Translations under genes and position numbers: made by a program
Notes under the pieces: generated by a model
Told to the model about the DNA's origin: nothing
The model's database searches: none
Seen by the model: only the letters and a program-made list of their open reading frames with translations
Shown: in pieces, positions 37,980 through 46,624 of the stretch
Numbering within the stretch: position 1 is the stretch's first letter
Layout of the letters: each line of letters opens with the position of its first letter
From: an uncultured Cellulophaga sp.
GTDB taxonomy: Bacteria > Bacteroidota > Bacteroidia > Flavobacteriales > Flavobacteriaceae
Length of the DNA: 64,000 nt
Direction of reading: 5' to 3'
Assembly: GCA_947491225.1 (NCBI GenBank)
Contig: CANLIE010000004.1
Location: 1 to 64,000, forward strand

Positions 37980-38929
37980 TTTTCTTCTGCGTATATGTCC
38001 ATTCTATAATTATCATTCTCATCTGTAATCATTTGTACATAACTCTTATACCTGCTCCAAGCAACCTCATCATTATCTAAAGCATCTTTTACTCCACATT
38101 TTGGCTCATCTAAATGCAAACAATTATTGAACTTGCAACGGCTTTTTAAAGCAAAAAACTCTGGAAAATAATCTCCTATCTCTTCTTTATCCATATCTAC
38201 AATACCAAACCCCCTAATACCCGGCGTATCTATAATTTGAGCGTTAAAATCCAAATCATACATTTCTGCAAAAGTTGTGGTATGCTGCCCTTGCATATGT
38301 TGTTCTGATATTTCTTTTGTTTTTATATCTAAATTTTTATCTATTGTATTTATTAATGTAGACTTGCCAACACCAGAATGACCTGAAAACATACTTGTTT
38401 TACCAATCATTAATTCTTTTACTTTGTCTACATTATGCCCTGTTTTTGCAGAAACACCGATACACTTGTATCCTATATTCCTATACATGGCCGCCAAATA
38501 TTTAATTTCTACTAGCTCCTCTTCATCATAAGAGTCTATTTTATTAAACAATAAAACAGCAGGTATCCTATATGCTTCCGCTGTTACCAAAAATCGATCT
38601 ATGAAACTTGTGAATGTTTGTGGGTTATTTAATGTAATTAATAAAAAAACTTGATCCAGATTTGCAGCAATAATATGTGTTTGCTTAGATAGGTTAACTG
38701 ATTTTCTAACGATATAGTTTTTCCTGTCCTTTATATCCGTAATAGTTGCATTGGTTTCATCTCCGCTTTTCTCTACTTCAAATTCCACTTTATCACCAAC
38801 GGCAATAGGATTAGTACTTTTTATACCTTTTATACGAAACTTACCTTTTATTCTACAATCATAAAAAACACCTCCATCACTTTTTACAGTGTACCAGCTT
38901 CCAGTAGATTTATAGACAATTCCTATCAT
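37976..38929 (-). CDS. rsgA: Small ribosomal subunit maturation GTPase RsgA
   Basis: RsgA is the circularly permuted GTPase that checks late 30S assembly. An N-terminal OB fold (1-~75) is followed by the permuted motifs, with G4 FNKID before G1 [12 protein letters not shown] and then G3 DTPG. The C-terminal zinc site is [14 protein letters not shown]. The 317-residue length is normal. Confidence 0.97.
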   Translation of the reverse strand: MIGIVYKSTGSWYTVKSDGGVFYDCRIKGKFRIKGIKSTNPIAVGDKVEFEVEKSGDETNATITDIKDRKNYIVRKSVNLSKQTHIIAANLDQVFLLITLNNPQTFTSFIDRFLVTAEAYRIPAVLLFNKIDSYDEEELVEIKYLAAMYRNIGYKCIGVSAKTGHNVDKVKELMIGKTSMFSGHSGVGKSTLINTIDKNLDIKTKEISEQHMQGQHTTTFAEMYDLDFNAQIIDTPGIRGFGIVDMDKEEIGDYFPEFFALKSRCKFNNCLHLDEPKCGVKDALDNDEVAWSRYKSYVQMITDENDNYRMDIYAEEK

Positions 38930-39020
38930 TCTTATTCTTTTTTACAAAGAAACAATATAACCATTATACTTTGGTACTTTTTTTGTCGTTAGTAATTCAT
39001 TAACTAAAAAATTAACAATT

Positions 39021-39464
39021 ATGAAAAAATTATTATTTTTTGTATTTATTCTTTGTGCATCTTCATTAGAATTATCTGCTCAACAGTATAAAATAATTAC
39101 TAGTGTGGAATCTATTGTCCCTAACGGATTAGGTCGCTCCAGAATTATTTCTGCCAATGTAAAGAAAGACTATAAAGAATATACTTCTACACAAACTGAA
39201 GAAGATAACACACGAAATAAATCTAAAAGAAGCGATATAAGAGTTAAAGATTTTGATGAAACAAAGTTATTAAACTTCTACAATATTGGTGGTATTAGGT
39301 TTCAAAACATTGCTGCTAATGATGCTGTTATTACTTCTAAAATTAATACTATGGTAGAAGAAGGATGGGAACTTGCCTTTGTAACTAGTGCTGTTGAAAG
39401 CGAAGCTGGAAAAGGTGATGGTCAAGGTATCTTTATTACCAGATATATTTTTAAGAAAAAATAA
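39021..39464 (+). CDS. Secreted protein of unknown function
   Basis: A signal peptide (1-21, ending SAQ) precedes ~125 residues with no family I recognise. The mature part begins with a possible beta strand (YKIITSVESIVPNG), then a charged Lys/Glu segment. It closes with KINTMVEEGWELAFVTSAVES, similar to short DUF-type domains in which a Trp-Glu-Leu segment recurs. It is a single gene with its own terminator, divergent from rsgA. Confidence 0.65.
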   Translation: MKKLLFFVFILCASSLELSAQQYKIITSVESIVPNGLGRSRIISANVKKDYKEYTSTQTEEDNTRNKSKRSDIRVKDFDETKLLNFYNIGGIRFQNIAANDAVITSKINTMVEEGWELAFVTSAVESEAGKGDGQGIFITRYIFKKK

Positions 39465-39485
39465 TTTCTTCAGAAAAATCATTAT

Positions 39486-39517
39486 AAATCCCGATGGTTA
39501 ACCATCGGGATTTTTTT
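39486..39517 (+). terminator. Terminator
   Basis: A 12-bp stem (AAATCCCGATGG / CCATCGGGATTT) with loop TTAA is followed by a T run. It sits between the convergent secreted-protein and DAHP synthase genes. Confidence 0.88.
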
Positions 39518-39526
39518 ATACATTTT

Positions 39527-40609
39527 TTATTGCTTAATAATCTTCTCTTGGTGATTAATAGATTCTTGGTGTATTGCCTTAAACATTTTTAAAACAAATT
39601 CTTCACTTAAACCTTTAGATTCACCTTCTAATATCATAGCTCCCAATATTTGATTCCATCTATTAGATTGTAATACAGCAACATTTTTTTGCTTTTTTAA
39701 TGCTCCTATACCATCAGATATCTTCATTCTTTTACCTAATATTTCTATTAATTGAGAGTCTATAACATCTATCTGGGCACGTAAATTACTTAGTTCTCTA
39801 TTATATTCTGCTTCTGGGTCAGATTCTTTTCTAATTTTTAAATCACGCATAATTTGCACTAATTTATCTGGTGTTACTTGTTGTGCAGCATCACTCCAAG
39901 CATTCTCTGGATCAAAATGAGTTTCTATCATTAACCCGTCAAAATTAAGATCCAATGCTGTCTGTGAAACATCAAAAATCATTTCCCTGTTTCCTGTAAT
40001 ATGAGAAGGGTCGCTAATTAATGGCAAATCTGGAAATTTATTCTGAAACTCGATTGCTAATTGCCATTCTGGTATATTTCTATATTTGGTCTTTTCATAT
40101 GTAGAGAAACCTCTGTGTATAGCGCCAAGATTTTTAATTCCAGCTGTATACAAACGTTCAATTCCTCCTAACCATAAAGACAGGTCTGGATTTATTGGGT
40201 TTTTTACCAATACTATTTTATCTGTCCCTTTTAAAGCATCTGCAATTTCTTGCATTATAAACGGACTTACTGTAGACCTAGCTCCAATCCATAATAAATC
40301 TACATCATTTTCCAGTGCTAACTCTACATGGGCTCTATTTGCAACTTCTGTTGCTGTTTTTAATCCTGTTTCTTCTTTTACTTTTTTAAGCCATTTGAGT
40401 CCTAATGAACCAACACCTTCAAAATTACCTGGTCTTGTACGTGGCTTCCAGATACCTGCACGGTAATAATTTACATCTGTATCTTTTAATTGATGAGCAA
40501 TTTTTAATACCTGTTCCTCTGTTTCTGCACTACAAGGGCCTGCAATTACTAACGGATGGTCCAATTTCATATCGTCCAACCAAGTTCTCATTTGTTTTGA
40601 ATTTTCCAT
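39527..40609 (-). CDS. Bifunctional DAHP synthase / chorismate mutase
   Basis: The N-terminal ~255 residues are a class I-beta DAHP synthase (first step of the shikimate pathway). Visible motifs are VIAGPCSAET, YRAGIWKPRTRPG and the metal histidine region SDPSHITGNR. The C-terminal ~95 residues are an AroQ-type chorismate mutase (LRAQIDVIDSQLIEILGKRM...ISDGIGALKKQKN). This fusion is typical of Bacteroidota and lets the mutase part act in allosteric control. It is the last gene of an operon for phenylalanine and tyrosine synthesis. Confidence 0.94.
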   Translation of the reverse strand: MENSKQMRTWLDDMKLDHPLVIAGPCSAETEEQVLKIAHQLKDTDVNYYRAGIWKPRTRPGNFEGVGSLGLKWLKKVKEETGLKTATEVANRAHVELALENDVDLLWIGARSTVSPFIMQEIADALKGTDKIVLVKNPINPDLSLWLGGIERLYTAGIKNLGAIHRGFSTYEKTKYRNIPEWQLAIEFQNKFPDLPLISDPSHITGNREMIFDVSQTALDLNFDGLMIETHFDPENAWSDAAQQVTPDKLVQIMRDLKIRKESDPEAEYNRELSNLRAQIDVIDSQLIEILGKRMKISDGIGALKKQKNVAVLQSNRWNQILGAMILEGESKGLSEEFVLKMFKAIHQESINHQEKIIKQ

Positions 40610-40617
40610 TTTATTAT

Positions 40618-41478
40618 TTAAATTTTATTTTGGGGTATTCCTTTTAATATTTCTTTTATTTTATTTGTATTTTCCATTTCAGCATAAACACCTTTGTAAT
40701 CATCCTCTAAAATCATTTTTTTAAAGGCTTCTAAATTTTGTATGTATTCTTCAAGTGTTTCCAAGACATTTTCTTTATTTTGTTTAAAAATAGGTGTCCA
40801 CATAGCTGGTGAACTTTTTGCTAAACGTACTGTACTTTCAAACCCACTACCTGCCATATCAAATATATCTCGCTCATTCTTTTCTTTCTCAATAACAGTT
40901 TTTCCTAACATAAAAGAGCTTATATGAGATAAATGTGAGACATAAGCTATGTGTTTATCATGTGCATCAGCATTCATATAACGAATACGCATACCCATTT
41001 TCTGAAAAATATCCAATGCTTTTTCTTGTAACTTAAAAGCCGTTTTTTCTACTTCGCATATAATATTTGTCTTACCTAAAAATAAATTCTCTATTGCAGC
41101 AGATGGACCTGAAAACTCTGTTCCTGCAATAGGATGGCACGCTATGTAATTTCTTCTTTTTGGGTGATCTATTACTGATCTACATACTAAACCTTTTGTA
41201 GATCCAGCATCTATAACTATAGCATTATCATATACCGCATCTAAAATTTTTGGCAATTCAACTACCAATACATCTACAGGAATACCAACTATTACAATAT
41301 CTGCAATATTTAAATCTAAATATGTTGCTTTTTGGTCTATTATTCCTAAAGAAATTGCCTCTTCTAAGTGTGCGTCACTAATATCTATACCATAAATTTT
41401 GGCATTGGGATTAAATCGCTTAATATCCTTGGCCATTGAGCCTCCTATTAATCCTATACCAATTACAAATACATTCAT
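40618..41478 (-). CDS. tyrA: Prephenate dehydrogenase
   Basis: TyrA oxidises prephenate to 4-hydroxyphenylpyruvate for tyrosine. The NAD-binding motif is VIGIGLIGGSMAKDI (5-19). The conserved histidine segments CHPIAGTEFSGPSAA and AYVSHLSHISSF are present. There is no C-terminal ACT domain and no fused mutase: the protein is 286 residues. It lies 6 bp after the aminotransferase and 8 bp before the DAHP synthase gene. Confidence 0.94.
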   Translation of the reverse strand: MNVFVIGIGLIGGSMAKDIKRFNPNAKIYGIDISDAHLEEAISLGIIDQKATYLDLNIADIVIVGIPVDVLVVELPKILDAVYDNAIVIDAGSTKGLVCRSVIDHPKRRNYIACHPIAGTEFSGPSAAIENLFLGKTNIICEVEKTAFKLQEKALDIFQKMGMRIRYMNADAHDKHIAYVSHLSHISSFMLGKTVIEKEKNERDIFDMAGSGFESTVRLAKSSPAMWTPIFKQNKENVLETLEEYIQNLEAFKKMILEDDYKGVYAEMENTNKIKEILKGIPQNKI

Positions 41479-41484
41479 TCTACC

Positions 41485-42630
41485 TTATTCTAATCTTTTA
41501 ATTGCTTCTTTTATTTTTTCTTCTGTAACACATAATGAAAACCTTACAAAACCTTTACCATTACTTCCAAAAATTGTTCCTGGTGTAATAAATATGTCTT
41601 TATTATATAAAATTGTATCTATAAATTCTTCAGCAGATGAAACATTGATAGGTAGTTTTGCCCAAACAAACATACCTACAGCATTTTCATCATATGTACA
41701 ATTCAGTTTTTCTGCTAACTGAAAAATTAATTGTCTACGAGAAGCATATTCTTTATTTAAATCTTTAAACCATTGTTTACTACTTTTTAACGCCGCAATT
41801 GCTCCTTTTTGTATACCATAAAACATACCAGAGTCCATATTGCTTTTTACCTTTAAAACAGCTTCTAAGTGGTCACTACTACCCAAAACCATACCTACAC
41901 GCCAACCTGCTATGTTAAATGTCTTGCTCAATGAATTAAGCTCTAACGCACAATCTTTAGCCCCATCTACACTTAATATACTTTTAGGTTTTTCATTAAG
42001 AACAAAGCTATATGGATTGTCATTCACCAATAGAATATTGTTCTTTTTAGCAAATTTTACCAATTCTTTTAACTGGGCATTGCTAGCTATTGCTCCTGTT
42101 GGCATATGGGGGTAGCATACCCACATTAACTTTACTTTAGACAGGTTTTGCTGTTGTATCAATTCCAAATTAGGAAACCAATTATTCTCTTCTAATAAAT
42201 CATAATATACTGGTACAGCTCCAACCAAATTGGTCACAGAAGTATATGTTGGATATCCTGGGTTAGGAATTAAAACTTGATCTCCTTCATTTAAGAAAGC
42301 CATACTAATGTGTAGAATACCTTCTTTTGAACCCATTAGAGGTAATACCTCTGTATTTGAATTTAGAGAAACACCAAAATTGGCAGTGTAAAACTCAGCA
42401 ATACTTTCCCGTAGTTCTGGTAAACCTTGATAACTTTGGTATTGATGTGCGCCATCTTCTTCCAATGCTTTTTTTATAGCATTAACAACCACTTTAGATG
42501 GTTTTAAGTCAGGGCTACCAATACCCATATTGATTATTGGACGACCTTGTGCCATTAAGCCCCGTACTTCTCTTAATTTCTTGGAAAAATAGTATTCCTG
42601 AATATGTTCTAATCTATCTGCCGTTTTCAT
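41485..42630 (-). CDS. Class I/II PLP-dependent aminotransferase
   Basis: The 381-residue fold-type I aminotransferase has the PLP-lysine motif LNSLSKTFNIAGWRVG and the substrate-carboxylate arginine region KGFVRFSL. Placed between pheA and tyrA, it most likely transaminates phenylpyruvate and 4-hydroxyphenylpyruvate, or prephenate. That specificity is inferred from context, because the sequence also resembles LL-diaminopimelate and alanine aminotransferases. Its start overlaps the pheA stop by 4 bp. Confidence 0.9.
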   Translation of the reverse strand: MKTADRLEHIQEYYFSKKLREVRGLMAQGRPIINMGIGSPDLKPSKVVVNAIKKALEEDGAHQYQSYQGLPELRESIAEFYTANFGVSLNSNTEVLPLMGSKEGILHISMAFLNEGDQVLIPNPGYPTYTSVTNLVGAVPVYYDLLEENNWFPNLELIQQQNLSKVKLMWVCYPHMPTGAIASNAQLKELVKFAKKNNILLVNDNPYSFVLNEKPKSILSVDGAKDCALELNSLSKTFNIAGWRVGMVLGSSDHLEAVLKVKSNMDSGMFYGIQKGAIAALKSSKQWFKDLNKEYASRRQLIFQLAEKLNCTYDENAVGMFVWAKLPINVSSAEEFIDTILYNKDIFITPGTIFGSNGKGFVRFSLCVTEEKIKEAIKRLE

Positions 42631-43454
42631 ATTCTTCCATTTTTGTATTCTCCTAAAACTTTAAACTCTTCTGCCATTATTTCCAAAAGCACTTTACTCT
42701 TCTCATAATTTTCATATTTCTCAAAAGTAACATCTACAAAAAATGAATATTTCCAAGGCTTCTCTATAACTGGTAGGGATTGTATTTTTGTTAAATTTAA
42801 ATTGCAATCGCTCATTACATTTAAAACAGTTGCTAAACTACCTCTCTTATGATCCAATACAAACCGTAAAGAAGCTTTATTTATCTCTTTTTTGGGTAAT
42901 TCTTTATTTTTCTTTTTAAGAATAATAAAACGTGTTGAATTATTGGTTATCGTTTGTATCTCAGAAGCTAATACCTCTAGACCATACAATTCTGCTGCTA
43001 CTTTTGGAGCTATTGCCGCTATTCCTTTTAATTTATTTTCTTGTATTCTTTGTGCAGTTTCTGCCGTATCTACAGATTCTACCAATTTAATATGTGGATA
43101 AGATTTTAAAAATTCTTTACACTGAAGCAAGGCCATTGGATGCGAATGTACTTCTTGTATATCCTCTATTATTTGTCCACTTAAAGCCATTAAATGGTGG
43201 TGTATGTTTAAATAATGCTCTCCAATAATATGCAGATTGTTACCATACACTAAAGCATAGTTAGGAATAATTGAGCCTGCTATAGAATTCTCTATTGCCA
43301 TTACAGCTTTATCTGCATAACCAGTTATAAGCTGATGAATTAACTCATCAAAAGAAAGACATTCTATTAAACTTACATCATCTCCAAAAAACTCATTAGC
43401 GACTTGATGATGATTAGATCCTTTTACACCCTGTATTGCAACCTTTAATTTCAT
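42627..43454 (-). CDS. pheA: Prephenate dehydratase
   Basis: PheA converts prephenate to phenylpyruvate. The catalytic domain is residues 1-~185 (KVAIQGVKGSNHHQVANEFF; AIENSIAGSI; the TRF motif in NNSTRFIIL). An ACT domain follows (about 195-270). The ACT ligand motif written ESRP in E. coli PheA reads QSLP here, so phenylalanine binding may differ. At 275 residues there is no fused chorismate mutase; that activity is on the DAHP synthase. It is the first structural gene after an attenuator and a Phe/Tyr-rich leader peptide. Confidence 0.95.
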   Translation of the reverse strand: MKLKVAIQGVKGSNHHQVANEFFGDDVSLIECLSFDELIHQLITGYADKAVMAIENSIAGSIIPNYALVYGNNLHIIGEHYLNIHHHLMALSGQIIEDIQEVHSHPMALLQCKEFLKSYPHIKLVESVDTAETAQRIQENKLKGIAAIAPKVAAELYGLEVLASEIQTITNNSTRFIILKKKNKELPKKEINKASLRFVLDHKRGSLATVLNVMSDCNLNLTKIQSLPVIEKPWKYSFFVDVTFEKYENYEKSKVLLEIMAEEFKVLGEYKNGRI

Positions 43455-43484
43455 TTATTTTACTACTTTTTAAAATTTATCCAT

Positions 43485-43511
43485 AAAAAAAGCCCCGTTG
43501 TTTACGGGACT
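43485..43511 (-). terminator. Attenuator terminator upstream of pheA
   Basis: On the minus strand AGTCCCGT pairs with ACGGGGCT (arms 43504-43511 and 43491-43498, one G-U pair, 5-nt loop). Seven T residues follow (43485-43491 as A on the forward strand). It sits in the leader, 30 nt before pheA, and so would stop transcription before the operon. The 5' arm can alternatively pair with GGGACT 43544-43549 to form an antiterminator. Confidence 0.8.
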
Positions 43512-43543
43512 TTTTTTTATATCTATATTAAATATACTACAAC

Positions 43544-43549
43544 AGTCCC
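43544..43549 (-). promoter_or_regulatory. Antiterminator arm
   Basis: GGGACT on the minus strand begins at the G of the leader peptide's TAG stop codon (43549-43551). It is perfectly complementary to the 5' arm of the attenuator hairpin (43506-43511), so the two structures exclude each other. Confidence 0.65.
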
Positions 43550-43608
43550 TAACCTCTCTTATAAAAGAAGTAAAAATAAAAACCGTTCCAGAAATATTTC
43601 TTGCTCAT
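43549..43608 (-). CDS. Phe/Tyr-rich leader peptide of the pheA operon
   Basis: The 19-residue frame reads MSKKYFWNGFYFYFFYKRG. Nine of its residues are Phe or Tyr, with a run FYFYFFY just before the stop. An AAGG sequence lies 4 bp before the ATG. It is followed by mutually exclusive antiterminator and terminator arms and then pheA. This is the layout of amino-acid attenuation: slow translation of the Phe/Tyr codons would hold the ribosome over the region and favour antitermination. The end products of the operon, Phe and Tyr, are exactly the residues over-represented. Expression as a regulatory peptide is inferred. Confidence 0.82.
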   Translation of the reverse strand: MSKKYFWNGFYFYFFYKRG

Positions 43609-43627
43609 TATCCTTGTAAATTTGCGG

Positions 43628-43656
43628 CTAAGGTAATTATTAAATTTATAAAACAA
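43628..43656 (-). promoter_or_regulatory. Promoter of the pheA operon
   Basis: On the minus strand TTG (43654-43656), an 18-bp spacer and TACCTTAG (43628-43635) fit TTG-N17-19-TAnnTTTG with one mismatch. It lies 20 bp before the leader peptide start. Confidence 0.65.
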
Positions 43657-43711
43657 ATTTTATCATTCTTTTTTTTTGCACTTATAACAACATTTAATAC
43701 CCTTGTTAATT

Positions 43712-43767
43712 TTTTTAACATAATATTTTAATGTCAATTTTTGAATATGTTAATATTATGTTAAAAA
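43712..43767. repeat. Perfect 16-bp inverted repeat between the pheA and gldA promoters
   Basis: TTTTTAACATAATATT at 43712-43727 and its exact complement at 43752-43767 are separated by 24 bp. It lies upstream of both divergent transcription units and outside their core promoters. It could be an operator for either unit or a structural hairpin. Confidence 0.55.
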
Positions 43768-43837
43768 TAACGCTATAATAGCTTCAATCTTATTTCATTT
43801 AATGAATTAATTAAAAATGAAACTCGTTTATTTACAT

Positions 43838-43845
43838 TATTTTTG
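43838..43845 (+). promoter_or_regulatory. -7 promoter box of gldA
   Basis: TATTTTTG matches TAnnTTTG and lies 17 bp before the gldA ATG. No correctly spaced TTG is seen upstream. Confidence 0.5.
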
Positions 43846-43862
43846 ATAAAAAATCTGCAAGT

Positions 43863-44753
43863 ATGTCTATTTCTGTACAAAACATTTGTAAAACATTTGG
43901 CAAACAAAAGGCCTTAAACAATGTATCCTTTTCTATTAATAAAGGTGAGGTTGTTGGTTTTCTGGGGCCAAATGGTGCTGGAAAATCTACTTTAATGAAA
44001 ATACTTACAACATATATTGTAGCAGATAGTGGTGAAGCTGCTATAAATGAGTTTAGTGTTTCTGATAAGATAAACGTACAAAAAAGTATTGGGTATTTAC
44101 CAGAACACAACCCTTTGTATTTAGATATGTATGTAAAAGAATACTTAGCTTTTAATGCAAATGTATACAAAGTTTCTAAAGCAAGAATTAATGAGGTTAT
44201 TGAGCAAACTGGTTTAATACCTGAAGCTCATAAAAAAATAGACCAGCTATCTAAAGGGTACAGACAACGTGTTGGTTTAGCTGCTGCTCTTCTTCATAAT
44301 CCTGAAGTTTTAATCTTAGATGAACCCACAACAGGTTTAGACCCAAACCAATTATTAGACATACGTAAACTCATTAAGGAGATAGGAAAAGAAAAAACCA
44401 TTTTACTATCTACACATATTATGAAAGAGGTTGAAGCTGTTTGTGACCGTGTAGTAATTATTAATAAAGGTGTGGTTGTTGCAGATAAAAAACTAAATGA
44501 TTTACGAGATACAAAAGAACAAATAATAGAAGTAGAATTTGATTATAGGGTTGAAGAACAATTACTAAACAAATTACCAAACGTAGTTACTGTTAACAAC
44601 ACTGCTGGTTTTGTTTATGAAATTACATTTGATACAGATGTAGATATGCGCCCCGTTGTGTTTGATTTTGCACACGACAACCAATTAAAAACACTACAAC
44701 TTAGCCGTAAAAACAAAAACTTAGAAAGTTTATTTACAGAGATAACTGGTTAA
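43863..44753 (+). CDS. gldA: Gliding motility ABC transporter ATP-binding protein GldA
   Basis: GldA is the ATPase of the GldA-GldF-GldG ABC transporter involved in flavobacterial gliding. The Walker A motif is GPNGAGKST (39-47), the ABC signature is LSKGYRQRVGLA, and Walker B is LILDEPTTGLDP. The segment GYLPEHNPLYLDMYVKEYLAF is characteristic of GldA-type ATPases. The length, 296 aa, fits. The membrane subunits gldF and gldG are not in this window. Close relatives are NatA-like exporters, so the name is strong but not certain. Confidence 0.9.
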   Translation: MSISVQNICKTFGKQKALNNVSFSINKGEVVGFLGPNGAGKSTLMKILTTYIVADSGEAAINEFSVSDKINVQKSIGYLPEHNPLYLDMYVKEYLAFNANVYKVSKARINEVIEQTGLIPEAHKKIDQLSKGYRQRVGLAAALLHNPEVLILDEPTTGLDPNQLLDIRKLIKEIGKEKTILLSTHIMKEVEAVCDRVVIINKGVVVADKKLNDLRDTKEQIIEVEFDYRVEEQLLNKLPNVVTVNNTAGFVYEITFDTDVDMRPVVFDFAHDNQLKTLQLSRKNKNLESLFTEITG

Positions 44754-44757
44754 CTTA

Positions 44758-45774
44758 CTAATTTTTATCAAGAAATAACTCCACCACCTCATCCAAAACA
44801 TCTTGTATGCTAGGATTAGTACAATTTGTTAAAATACTAATAACCAGCTCTTCTTTTGGATATACAAAAAAATTAGAATAAGCACCAATACTATTTCCTA
44901 TATGCCCGTAATAGGCATTCCCATTTTTATCAGTGCTTACTTGCCATCCTAAACCGTAATAAGTAGATTCATTATTTACTTTTTGTGCAGTTAAAAATTC
45001 TTTCTGTACCTTTTCTGTTAAAAAGTCATTCGTTAAATAAGCATTTCCTAATTTTAAAATATCTGCTGTAGTAGATAAATAGCCGCCGCCCGCCAATTTA
45101 TAAAAATTATTTACTGGCATTGCAACCCTGAATCCTTTCCTTTTTTTAGAATAAAATTCAACACTATTAACTATGGTTTTTCCTTCTAATTCTGGAAAAG
45201 TATCTAACATCTTTAAAGGTTTCAAGACCTTTTCTTGCACGTATTTTTCAAAAGGAACGCCACTTGCTTCCTGTATTGCTAGTGAAATCATTACCCAATC
45301 ATAACTATTGTAATAATATCCTTTTCCTGGTTTAAATAATAAATCATCATCTTTAAAAATAGTAATGCTATCCTTTATTGTATATGGTAGGTTTAATCCA
45401 TATTCCTTTCCTCTATATCCACGCATACCTGCTGTATGACTTGCCAATTGCCTAATTGTAAAATCATATCCTTTTTTGGGGTAGTAAGGAACATAATCAT
45501 AAAAAGAAGCATCTAAATCTATTAGATTCTCTTGCACCATTATCGCCAAAGCAGTTGCTGCAATTGGTTTTGAAACACTGGCTACCCTAAAAATTGATTT
45601 TTGAGGATAAACTGGAGTCTTATTTTCTAAATTTGAAAAACCATACCCTTTTTCAAATACAATTTTATTTTTCCTTGATACAGATATTGATAATCCTGGA
45701 ATCCTGTTTTCAGTTATTAAAGGTTGAAGAAGCTCATCTATCATATCTGAATTTGATAATTTTTTGACCTTCAT
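44758..45774 (-). CDS. Serine beta-lactamase-like hydrolase
   Basis: This is a penicillin-binding-fold protein of the class C beta-lactamase/esterase family. The SxxK motif is SVSK, the YxN-type motif is YNS (in KGYYYNSYDW), and a late HIGNSIG replaces the KTG box, as in many serine esterases and D-aminopeptidases of this group. I start at ATG 45774 (338 aa); the extended frame needs a TTG. No signal peptide is evident from either start. Actual beta-lactamase activity is unlikely to be its main role. Confidence 0.85.
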   Translation of the reverse strand: MKVKKLSNSDMIDELLQPLITENRIPGLSISVSRKNKIVFEKGYGFSNLENKTPVYPQKSIFRVASVSKPIAATALAIMVQENLIDLDASFYDYVPYYPKKGYDFTIRQLASHTAGMRGYRGKEYGLNLPYTIKDSITIFKDDDLLFKPGKGYYYNSYDWVMISLAIQEASGVPFEKYVQEKVLKPLKMLDTFPELEGKTIVNSVEFYSKKRKGFRVAMPVNNFYKLAGGGYLSTTADILKLGNAYLTNDFLTEKVQKEFLTAQKVNNESTYYGLGWQVSTDKNGNAYYGHIGNSIGAYSNFFVYPKEELVISILTNCTNPSIQDVLDEVVELFLDKN

Positions 45775-45858
45775 ATTATGAGGCTCTTTAAATAAATTAT
45801 TTAAATGTGATAAGAATGATTTCAAAATCAATTTATGTGTTTTTTTTCGCCAAAAACA

Positions 45859-46620
45859 TTATTTAAAAATAAGTTTTCCTTTATACAACTCTTTAACTGA
45901 TACTGATGATGGCTTGGTATAACAAATTACATTTCCCGTTCCTCTGATTTCTCCACTAATTGATTGCTTTGGATTTACTAACATATCATTAGAACTTCTA
46001 TGATTGATACTTATATTTTTCGCAATTAAACTTTTGGCACTAAGTCTGGAGTCTCCTGCTGCAAACCCTATATAAAAATTATCTGTAGTGCCTTTTAGTT
46101 TAAAAAATGCCAATCCGTTAGAAACTATGGAAACAGTATTGCTTTCTACTTCCATATCAAATAAACCACTAGTTGAATCTGCTTCAGGATTATTAAAATT
46201 TTCTGAAATAAGTGAAAGACTGTCATATCCTAAAATACCATTGCTTTTAATGTCTAAACCAGTACTACTTCTAATTTCTACAATGTTGGGAGATGTAACA
46301 TAAAACTTTGTAAGCCCATAATCTCGTATAAAATTACAACCATTACTATTTTTTAAAACCAGTCTACCATCTATGACCTCTGCAGTAACGTCATTACGTA
46401 AAAATTTACCAGTTTCTAGTTCTACTTTTTGTATTGGACCATCTTTTAAAATGAGTTCAATATTCTGAAAAACAGTGATTCTATTAAAATCTGGCACTAC
46501 TATTTCTTGTCTTATAATTTTGCCAGAATTCTGAAAACAGTCAGATACATTTTCACTATTACAACTATATAATAAAAGCATAAGATTAAAAAACAATACA
46601 ATTTTATATACTACCTTCAT
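45859..46620 (-). CDS. GIN-domain (DUF2807) lipoprotein
   Basis: The N-terminus MKVVYKIVLFFNLMLLLYSC is a lipoprotein signal. The mature region begins with the GIN/DUF2807 pattern (IIRQEIVVPDFNRITVFQNIELIL) and continues as a right-handed parallel-beta-type repeat rich in Ser, Asn and Gly. The family is exported and of unknown function. I start at 46620; an ATG at 46638 overlaps the preceding gene and would add residues in front of the signal. The adjacent gene encodes a PagL-like outer-membrane enzyme. Confidence 0.82.
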   Translation of the reverse strand: MKVVYKIVLFFNLMLLLYSCNSENVSDCFQNSGKIIRQEIVVPDFNRITVFQNIELILKDGPIQKVELETGKFLRNDVTAEVIDGRLVLKNSNGCNFIRDYGLTKFYVTSPNIVEIRSSTGLDIKSNGILGYDSLSLISENFNNPEADSTSGLFDMEVESNTVSIVSNGLAFFKLKGTTDNFYIGFAAGDSRLSAKSLIAKNISINHRSSNDMLVNPKQSISGEIRGTGNVICYTKPSSVSVKELYKGKLIFK

Positions 46621-46624
46621 ACTA

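Noticed and set aside
43498-43731. A 77-codon plus-strand ORF upstream of gldA
   Set aside because: It reads antisense through the attenuator, leader peptide and promoter of the pheA operon. Its composition is low-complexity Phe/Ile and there is no protein-like pattern.
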